From Spirochaetales bacterium (lineage in GTDB: Bacteria; Spirochaetota; Spirochaetia; Sphaerochaetales; Sphaerochaetaceae): a stretch of 5,222 bases of DNA. Shown here one piece after another: positions 1 to 5,222 of this stretch. The notes beneath the pieces were generated by a model, which did no database searches, was not told the DNA's origin, and saw nothing but the letters and a program-made list of their open reading frames with translations. The DNA lies in NCBI GenBank assembly GCA_017475725.1, contig JAFVFA010000261.1, forward strand, positions 1 to 5,222, written 5' to 3'. The position numbers and the translations under genes were made by a program. Numbering within the stretch: the first letter of the stretch is position 1; each line of letters begins with the position of its first letter.

Positions 1-1840
1 CATGATGGACATGGCTTCAAGCGGAGCTCTCTACCAGCGCATAGCGGATGATGGTCGTGTCCATGCAAACACCTTCATGCAGAGAGGCACAAACACGTTC
101 TCTGCAAGCGTGAAGCAGAACGACCTCACACTGTTCAAGCAGTATCTGGAGAACCCTGAGAGCGACATCCGCCAATACCTGGGTGAGAACGGGGTTGTCT
201 ATTCCTACAACCTTGCCTTCACGGTCTATTCCTATGATTCAGACGGCAATCTTGTAAGCTCAGATGCAGAGGCTGGCGTTGCAGACACAACGGAGACCGG
301 AAACCAGATCTCGCAGCTTCTCAGCCTCAGGGACCAGCAGATGAGCATCCTATACGGCGACTACGGCGCAGAGAACTTCACTGAGCTGATGCGCGGCTCC
401 GAGCCAGGCACCATCAGCAAGGTCCTTGTCGACAACTACGACCTTCTCTACGGCAGATGGCCGGAAAGCTACGACGAGGTCATCCTGGTAGTCGGTTCCC
501 GCAACACGCTGAGCCTCTCCACTCTCTACCAGCTAGGCTTCATCACCGCCGCACAGTATGAGCAGATTGCACAGACCTACGAAGACGTATCGTTCTCGTT
601 CGAGGAGCTCTGCAACCACGAATTCTACCTCCTTGCAAACTGCGACCTCTACCAGGACTCGGGCAACGGCACCTTTGTCATGAAGGGCGATGACGCACAG
701 TCCGCCAAGGCCATTCTGGACCAGGCTGTAAAGTTCAGGATCACAGGTGTTGTGCGCTTCTCGGGCGAGGATGCAGCAAACGTCACCATCGACGAGGCCA
801 TAGGCTACACACCGCTGCTTACCTCATACATAATCAAGCACACGGCAGAGAGCGCTGTCATCCAGGCCCAGCTGGCAACCCCTGAGATCAACGTGCTGAC
901 GGGAGTCCCGTTCAATACGGAGGACGAGTCCGAGAAGATCAGAAGCGTAAGCTCATATGCCATGTCCTTCATCAGAAACTCCGGCTTCAAGGTCTCTGAC
1001 CTCCTGACAGGCGTTCTCAACTTCGACAATGACTTCTACCACCTGATCATGAGAGCCTATTCCGAGTACACCGGAGAGATGGTTCCTACACCTGAGTACA
1101 TGCAGCAGATAGTAGCCGGCAAGGTCGACGAGATGGCGGACTCCGCAATAGAGTCCCTGCTGGCAGGAATCCTTGGCAACGATGCCCTGAAGGGCTTTGT
1201 GATCAACTTCTACGACAACAATCTCGCCTCAAGCTACAACGCGAACATGGAGGCCTTCGGACAGGTCAGCGAGGACCTTCCGTCATCCATCAGCATCTAC
1301 ACGGACAGCTTCGAGGACAAGAACAACGTGCTGGCCTGCCTGGACAACTACAATGCTACGGTCCCTGAGGACCAGAGGATCACCTACACAGACTATGTGG
1401 CCCTTATAGCCTCATCGGTCACCCAGATAGTCGATGTCATAAGCTATGTCCTGATAGCCTTTGTGGCCGTGTCCCTTGTGGTCTCCTGCATCATGATAGG
1501 GATCATCACCCACATCTCAGTCCTGGAGAGGACCAAGGAGATCGGAATACTCAGGGCCCTTGGCGCCTCCAAGAGGAACATCTCCCAGGTGTTCAACGCA
1601 GAGACTGTGATCCTCGGCCTGTTCTCAGGTCTGATTGGAGTAGGGGTGTCGGCACTGCTGACAATACCTATCAACAAGATCATCTACGCACTTACCGACA
1701 CAGTGGTCCATGCACACCTTCCAATCAAAAATGCATTGATACTGGTGGCTATAAGCGTGATCATCACGATGATCGGTGGCTTGATCCCTGCAAGGAAGGC
1801 CGCCCGCAAGGACCCTGTAATAGCACTGAGAACAGAGTAG
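1..1840 (+). CDS. ABC transporter permease, MacB/FtsX type, C-terminal part (5' end outside window)
   Basis: The reading frame is open to the left edge, and the visible 612 residues lack the expected first membrane helix, so the ATG at base 2 is almost certainly internal and the gene starts upstream. Residues 1 to about 475 form a large hydrophilic extracytoplasmic domain, with family-like stretches at GRWPESYDEVILVV (151-164), PSSISIY (427-433) and ITYTDYV (460-466). Three membrane helices follow at about 479-503, 534-562 and 575-596. Between the first two lies the cytoplasmic segment ERTKEIGILRALGASKRNI (509-527), the FtsX-domain hallmark that contacts the ATPase. The protein ends in PARKAARKDPVIALRTE, also typical of FtsX permeases. 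From memory, the closest match is the roughly 1000-residue fusion of an N-terminal ATPase with a permease found in many Firmicutes; the ATPase would then lie upstream, out of view. Such type VII systems usually act as mechanotransmitters or exporters of peptides or lipids rather than importers. The substrate cannot be inferred. The stop is TAG, 4 bp before the next gene. Confidence 0.9.
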   Translation, partial: MMDMASSGALYQRIADDGRVHANTFMQRGTNTFSASVKQNDLTLFKQYLENPESDIRQYLGENGVVYSYNLAFTVYSYDSDGNLVSSDAEAGVADTTETGNQISQLLSLRDQQMSILYGDYGAENFTELMRGSEPGTISKVLVDNYDLLYGRWPESYDEVILVVGSRNTLSLSTLYQLGFITAAQYEQIAQTYEDVSFSFEELCNHEFYLLANCDLYQDSGNGTFVMKGDDAQSAKAILDQAVKFRITGVVRFSGEDAANVTIDEAIGYTPLLTSYIIKHTAESAVIQAQLATPEINVLTGVPFNTEDESEKIRSVSSYAMSFIRNSGFKVSDLLTGVLNFDNDFYHLIMRAYSEYTGEMVPTPEYMQQIVAGKVDEMADSAIESLLAGILGNDALKGFVINFYDNNLASSYNANMEAFGQVSEDLPSSISIYTDSFEDKNNVLACLDNYNATVPEDQRITYTDYVALIASSVTQIVDVISYVLIAFVAVSLVVSCIMIGIITHISVLERTKEIGILRALGASKRNISQVFNAETVILGLFSGLIGVGVSALLTIPINKIIYALTDTVVHAHLPIKNALILVAISVIITMIGGLIPARKAARKDPVIALRTE

Positions 1841-1844
1841 TGCC

Positions 1845-2726
1845 ATGGCCATCAGCAGAAAGTATCAGGGCATAATCGCCATAACAATCTCCGCGCTGGG
1901 CTTCGCAGGGATGAACTTCTTCGTTCGTCTCAGCGGGGACCTTCCTTCAATGCAGAAGGTCCTGTTCAGAAACGCCGTCTCCCTTGTTGTCTCATTCATC
2001 ATGCTGATGCGTGACGGGGACACCTACAGGGGCATGGATGGAAAGTCCTGGCTGCTTCTGTTCCTCAGATCCCTGTTCGGCGGCGTGTCCATCTTCGCCT
2101 TCTTCTATGCAATAGACCACATGGTCATCAGCGACGCCACCATGCTGAACAACATGTCATCGTTCTTCACGCTGACGTTCAGCTTCATCTTCCTGAAGGA
2201 GAAGATCTCCTGGAAGCAGGCGGTGTTGATCCTGGGCGCATTCCTTGGAAGCCTTTTCATCGTGAAGCCTCAGGGAATAGGCACGGAGGACTTCTTCCCG
2301 GCTCTGATGGGACTTCTCAGTGGAGTTGGCACCGGTGTGGCCATGACAAGCCTCAGGGCCCTTGGGAAGAGGGGTGTTAAGGGGCCCAAGATAATCTTCG
2401 CCTTCAGCCTCTTCAGTCTTCTGATAACTCTCCCGTTCGCCATCCCTGTGTTCGTGCCGATGACGTTTGAGCAGGTTTTGTGTCTGCTTCTCGCAGGTGC
2501 CTGTGCAACGGTTGGGCAGTTCGGAGTGACCATAGGCTACAGACTTGCACCAGGCAGGGAGATCTCCATCTACGAATACACCAACGTGATCTTCTCTGCA
2601 TTACTGGGCTTTGTGTTCCTAGGCCAGATACCTGACAGGTACTCGATCCTGGGCTACATTATCATCTTCGCCATGGCCTTTCTCATGTTCCTCTACACCA
2701 AGAGGCATGGCGATCAGCAGGGATGA
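1845..2726 (+). CDS. DMT superfamily transporter with two EamA domains
   Basis: A complete 293-residue inner-membrane protein, the usual length for a ten-helix EamA (DMT, drug/metabolite transporter) carrier. Hydrophobic segments lie near residues 8-27, 37-55, 68-88, 95-117, 122-140, 151-170, 180-200, 207-230, 240-260 and 265-285, giving two five-helix EamA repeats. Family-typical features are FRN at 41-43 near the start of helix 2, FLKEKIS at 116-122 after helix 4, the IVKPQG segment that closes the first repeat (139-144), and a short positively charged tail (YTKRHGDQQG). The first repeat, with its FYAI..M..SDATML pattern, resembles the subgroup that includes SAM-type and riboflavin-type uptake carriers, but the substrate cannot be assigned. 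The start is the only ATG that includes helix 1. It lies 4 bp after the permease stop and has no clear Shine-Dalgarno sequence, which suggests translational coupling and an operon with the permease. The stop TGA runs directly into an A-tract that belongs to the opposing terminator. Confidence 0.93.
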   Translation: MAISRKYQGIIAITISALGFAGMNFFVRLSGDLPSMQKVLFRNAVSLVVSFIMLMRDGDTYRGMDGKSWLLLFLRSLFGGVSIFAFFYAIDHMVISDATMLNNMSSFFTLTFSFIFLKEKISWKQAVLILGAFLGSLFIVKPQGIGTEDFFPALMGLLSGVGTGVAMTSLRALGKRGVKGPKIIFAFSLFSLLITLPFAIPVFVPMTFEQVLCLLLAGACATVGQFGVTIGYRLAPGREISIYEYTNVIFSALLGFVFLGQIPDRYSILGYIIIFAMAFLMFLYTKRHGDQQG

Positions 2727-2754
2727 AAAAAACGGCTCCCTTTGCAGAGAGCCG
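2726..2754 (-). terminator. Intrinsic terminator of leuS
   Basis: Read on the - strand, a GC-rich hairpin is followed at once by seven T residues, the classic Rho-independent form. The outer stem is a perfect 6 bp (CGGCTC at 2733-2738 with GAGCCG at 2749-2754). After one C/A mismatch (2739/2748) two more pairs form (2740-2741 with 2746-2747), closing a 4-base loop at 2742-2745. The T-tract is the complement of the A-run at 2726-2732. The hairpin starts 28 bp after the leuS stop. The T-tract overlaps the last base of the opposing DMT-transporter stop codon. On the + strand the hairpin is followed by AACATTGATAATTT rather than a T-run, so it would terminate the transporter transcript poorly, if at all. 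Confidence 0.88.
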
Positions 2755-2782
2755 AACATTGATAATTTAATACTTTCTTGTC
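2727..2782. other. Convergent intergenic region between DMT transporter and leuS
   Basis: The 56 bp between the two stop codons hold the leuS terminator hairpin and an AT-rich stretch (about 2755-2780). I looked for promoter-like hexamers on both strands in the AT-rich part and found no pair with acceptable spacing. This is the only non-coding stretch longer than 4 bp in the window. Confidence 0.85.
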
Positions 2783-5222
2783 TTACTTGACCACGAAGCT
2801 GACCAGCTTGCCAGGGACCACGATCTCCTTGACGATGTTTGCACCGTCCAGGTACTTCCTGACATTCTCATTGGCCTTTGCAGCTGCAATGACCTCGTCC
2901 TTGGAGGCATCCTTGGAGAGCATGAGCTTTGCTCTGACCTTTCCGTTGATCTGGACCACAATCTGGACCTCTGCATCAACTGTGAGGGCCTCGTTGTACT
3001 CAGGCCACTTCACGTTGGCTACGCTTCCGGTATGGCCGGCTCTCTGCCAGAGCTCCTCCGAAAGGTGAGGTGCATATGGTGAAAGCATCAGGACCAGCGG
3101 TTCCCAGGCTTCCCTCGGAAGGCTTTCCAGCTTGGCCAGGTCGTTGATGTAGACCATCATCTGGCTTATTGCGGTGTTGAAGTTCAGGGTGGCTGTGTCG
3201 TCCGTGACCTTCTTGATTGTCTTGTGCAGGCTCTTGAGTATTTCCGCAGGGGCCTTGTCCTCAACAAGAGGCTTCTCCTCTGCCATGCGCCAGATCCTGT
3301 CGATGAAGCGCCAGACTCCTGCTATGCCGGTCGTTGACCATGGCTTTGACACCTGGAGCGGTCCCATGAACATCTCGTACATGCGCATTGTGTCCGCACC
3401 GTACTGGGCTATGACCTCGTCGGGGTTGATGACGTTCTTCAGGCTCTTTGACATCTTGGCGACGACTCTCTCGAGCTTCTCTCCGCTCTCTCTGTCGGTG
3501 AAGGTTCCGTCCTCGTTCTCGATGACCTGATCCGTTGGAACCAGTGACTTGTTTGCCTTCTGATAGGCAAATGAGGTTATCATTCCCTGGTTGACCAGTC
3601 TTGCGAACGGCTCGGGAGTAGAGACCAGACCAAGGTCGAAGAGGACCTTGTGCCAGAACCTTGCATAGAGCAGGTGGAGAACCGCATGCTCCGTTCCTCC
3701 GATGTAGAGGTTGACCGGCATCCAGTACTTCTCCTTCTCCTCATCGACGAAGCGGTATCTGTTCTTCGGGTCGATGTATCTCAGGTAGTACCAGCAGGAG
3801 CCGCCCCACTGAGGCATTGTGTTGGTCTCGCGCTTTGCAGGGCCTCCGCACTTGGGGCACTTGCAGTTGACCCAGCTCTCTATGTTGGCAAGCGGGCTCT
3901 CTCCTGTGCCTGACGGCTGATAGCTCTGGACCTCCGGCAGTGTTAGAGGGAGCTCGTTCTCCGGGACCAGGACGGTTCCGCAGGTCGGGCAGTGGATGAG
4001 GGGGATGGGCTCTCCCCAGTATCTCTGGCGGCTGAAGATCCAGTCACGGAGCTTGAAGTTGATGGTCTTGTGACCGATCTTGCGCTCCTCGAGGAACCCG
4101 ATCATCTTCTCGATTGCATCTGCCTTGTTCAAACCATCCAGGAATCCGCTGTTCACATGGATTCCGTCCTCGGTCCAGGCCTGCTCCTGAACATCGACCT
4201 CTGACTTGAGGACCTCGATGATCGGCAGGTTGAACTTCTTGGCGAACTCCCAGTCACGTGTGTCGTGTGCGGGGACTGCCATGATGGCGCCTGTTCCGTA
4301 TGAGATCAGCACGTAGTCGGCGATCCAGATTGGGATCTCCTTTCCGTTGACGGGGTTGATGGCATAGCTTCCGGAGAACACACCCGTCTTCTCCTTTGCG
4401 AGGTCCGTCCTGTCAAGGTCGCTCTTCTTCGCGGCCTGGTCGATGTAGGCCTTTACGGCTTCGGCGTTGTCTGCGGTTGTGAGCTTGCCTACCAGAGGGT
4501 GCTCCGGTGAGACGACCATGTATGTTGCACCGAAGAGGGTGTCGCAACGTGTTGTGAAGACCTCAAGCTTGCCGTCCGGGTCGTCCTCAAGGCCTTTGAC
4601 CTGGAACAGAACGGAGGCTCCCTCCGACTTTCCGATCCAGTTGCGCTGCATCAGCTTGACACTCTCCGGCCAATCGACCAGATCCAGGTCATCGAGCAGT
4701 CTCTGTGCATAGGCTGTGATCTTCAGCACCCACTGGCGGATGTTCTTCTTCTCTACCTGGGCTCCGCAGCGCTCGCACTTTCCCTCCTTGACCTCTTCGT
4801 TGGCAAGGCCTGTCTTGCAGTGGGGGCACCAGTTGATCGGAGCCTGACTCTCGTAGGCAAGACCTTTCTCGTAGAGCTTCTCGAAGATCCACTGCGTCCA
4901 GTGGTAGTAGTCAGGGTCACAGGTTGAGATCTCCCTGTCCCAGTCGTAGCAGAAACCGAGGCGCTTGATCTGGCGTCTGAAGGTGTTGATGTTCTTCTCC
5001 GTGGTGATGGCGGGGTGGGTACCTGTCTGGATGGCATAGTTCTCTGCAGGCAGTCCGAATGAGTCGAATCCCATTGGGTGCAGGACGTTGAAGCCGTTCA
5101 TCCTGAGGTAGCGGCAGTAGATGTCTGTTGCCGTGTAGCCTTCCGGATGTCCTACATGGAGACCGGCTCCCGATGGATACGGGAACATGTCAAGGACGTA
5201 GGCCCTCTTCTCCTTAGGGTAC
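2783..5222 (-). CDS. leuS: Leucyl-tRNA synthetase (N-terminus cut by right edge)
   Basis: Cytoplasmic class I synthetase that charges tRNA-Leu with leucine. The frame continues to the right edge: 11 more residues (YPKEKRAYVLD) precede the internal ATG at 5188, matching the family's YVLDMFPYPSG start region, so only some 10-30 residues are missing. Numbering from that Met gives 801 residues. The HIGH-box variant is HVGH (11-14). A Cys4 zinc site lies at C121, C124, C138 and C141. The CP1 editing domain has TTRCDTLFG (212-220, with T217 as the discriminating Thr) and AHDTRD (307-312, editing aspartates). A second Cys-rich cluster has C400, C403, C444 and C447, followed by MPQWGGSCWYYLRY. A 40-residue insertion lies at about 538-575, directly before KMSKS (578-582). 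The helical anticodon-binding domain spans about 620-735, and a C-terminal domain ends IVVPGKLVSFVVK. All catalytic motifs are intact and the protein looks functional. The stop is TAA. The promoter and any T-box or leader lie outside the window. Confidence 0.98.
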   Translation of the reverse strand, partial: YPKEKRAYVLDMFPYPSGAGLHVGHPEGYTATDIYCRYLRMNGFNVLHPMGFDSFGLPAENYAIQTGTHPAITTEKNINTFRRQIKRLGFCYDWDREISTCDPDYYHWTQWIFEKLYEKGLAYESQAPINWCPHCKTGLANEEVKEGKCERCGAQVEKKNIRQWVLKITAYAQRLLDDLDLVDWPESVKLMQRNWIGKSEGASVLFQVKGLEDDPDGKLEVFTTRCDTLFGATYMVVSPEHPLVGKLTTADNAEAVKAYIDQAAKKSDLDRTDLAKEKTGVFSGSYAINPVNGKEIPIWIADYVLISYGTGAIMAVPAHDTRDWEFAKKFNLPIIEVLKSEVDVQEQAWTEDGIHVNSGFLDGLNKADAIEKMIGFLEERKIGHKTINFKLRDWIFSRQRYWGEPIPLIHCPTCGTVLVPENELPLTLPEVQSYQPSGTGESPLANIESWVNCKCPKCGGPAKRETNTMPQWGGSCWYYLRYIDPKNRYRFVDEEKEKYWMPVNLYIGGTEHAVLHLLYARFWHKVLFDLGLVSTPEPFARLVNQGMITSFAYQKANKSLVPTDQVIENEDGTFTDRESGEKLERVVAKMSKSLKNVINPDEVIAQYGADTMRMYEMFMGPLQVSKPWSTTGIAGVWRFIDRIWRMAEEKPLVEDKAPAEILKSLHKTIKKVTDDTATLNFNTAISQMMVYINDLAKLESLPREAWEPLVLMLSPYAPHLSEELWQRAGHTGSVANVKWPEYNEALTVDAEVQIVVQINGKVRAKLMLSKDASKDEVIAAAKANENVRKYLDGANIVKEIVVPGKLVSFVVK

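Noticed and set aside
2..4. ATG at base 2 as the true permease start
   Set aside because: The protein would lack the first membrane helix needed to place its large domain outside the membrane, and no upstream sequence is visible to show a ribosome-binding site.
805..2601. - strand open frames of 62-87 codons inside the permease and DMT genes
   Set aside because: They are antisense shadows of well-supported membrane proteins, with no family resemblance and no independent start signals.
2755..2785. Promoter in the AT-rich stretch between the convergent genes (TTGATA at 2759-2764)
   Set aside because: There is no -10-like hexamer at 16-18 bp spacing on either strand, and no gene that such a promoter would serve.
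2778..4712. Several + strand open frames of 70-118 codons lying inside leuS (for example 3174-3530, 3650-3913 and 4467-4712)
   Set aside because: They lie antisense to a clearly functional leuS, have low-complexity Ser/Leu/Arg-rich translations without recognisable domains, and lack convincing ribosome-binding sites. They are by-products of the codon use of the real gene.
4689..5037. Two - strand frames (4689-4892 and 4753-5037) overlapping leuS in other frames
   Set aside because: They overlap leuS on the same strand in shifted frames, and their Arg/Ser/Thr-rich translations are typical of off-frame reading. The leuS frame itself is intact, so they do not mark a frameshift.
5186..5188. ATG at 5188 as the leuS start
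   Set aside because: The frame continues to the right edge with YPKEKRAYVLD, which matches the conserved N-terminal strand before FPYPSG in LeuRS, so the start lies outside the window.

Overview
This is an ordinary chromosomal window of about 5.2 kb from a bacterium, with no RNA gene, mobile element, CRISPR array or long repeat that I can see. By eye the base composition is moderately GC-rich, and almost all of it is coding. It holds three genes. Two run on the + strand: the C-terminal part of an ABC-transporter permease (MacB/FtsX type, cut by the left edge) and, 4 bp later, a complete drug/metabolite (DMT/EamA) transporter. The third, leucyl-tRNA synthetase (leuS), runs convergently on the - strand and is cut by the right edge just before its N-terminus.

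Layout: 1-1840 permease; 1845-2726 DMT transporter; 2727-2782 a 56-bp convergent intergenic region with an intrinsic terminator hairpin whose T-tract faces the leuS transcript; 2783-5222 leuS. The two transporter genes look co-transcribed and probably translationally coupled. There is no sign that leuS is functionally linked to them. It simply meets them tail to tail.

Organism: the LeuRS is clearly bacterial. It carries a roughly 40-residue insertion before KMSKS, in a QGMITSFAYQ...VVAKMSKSLKN context that I associate from memory with spirochaetes and some other Gram-negative lineages rather than with typical Firmicutes. The permease, in contrast, strongly resembles the large ATPase-permease fusion proteins common in Clostridia and other gut Firmicutes. 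A host-associated anaerobe is the best guess, for example a Sphaerochaeta-like spirochaete carrying Firmicutes-type genes, or a divergent Clostridia member. The sequence alone does not settle this.

I found no convincing evidence of a previously undescribed system. The findings listed are modest: the mixed-looking ancestry of neighbouring genes, a terminator that overlaps the stop codon of the opposing gene, a transporter start without a Shine-Dalgarno sequence, and small LeuRS sequence features.
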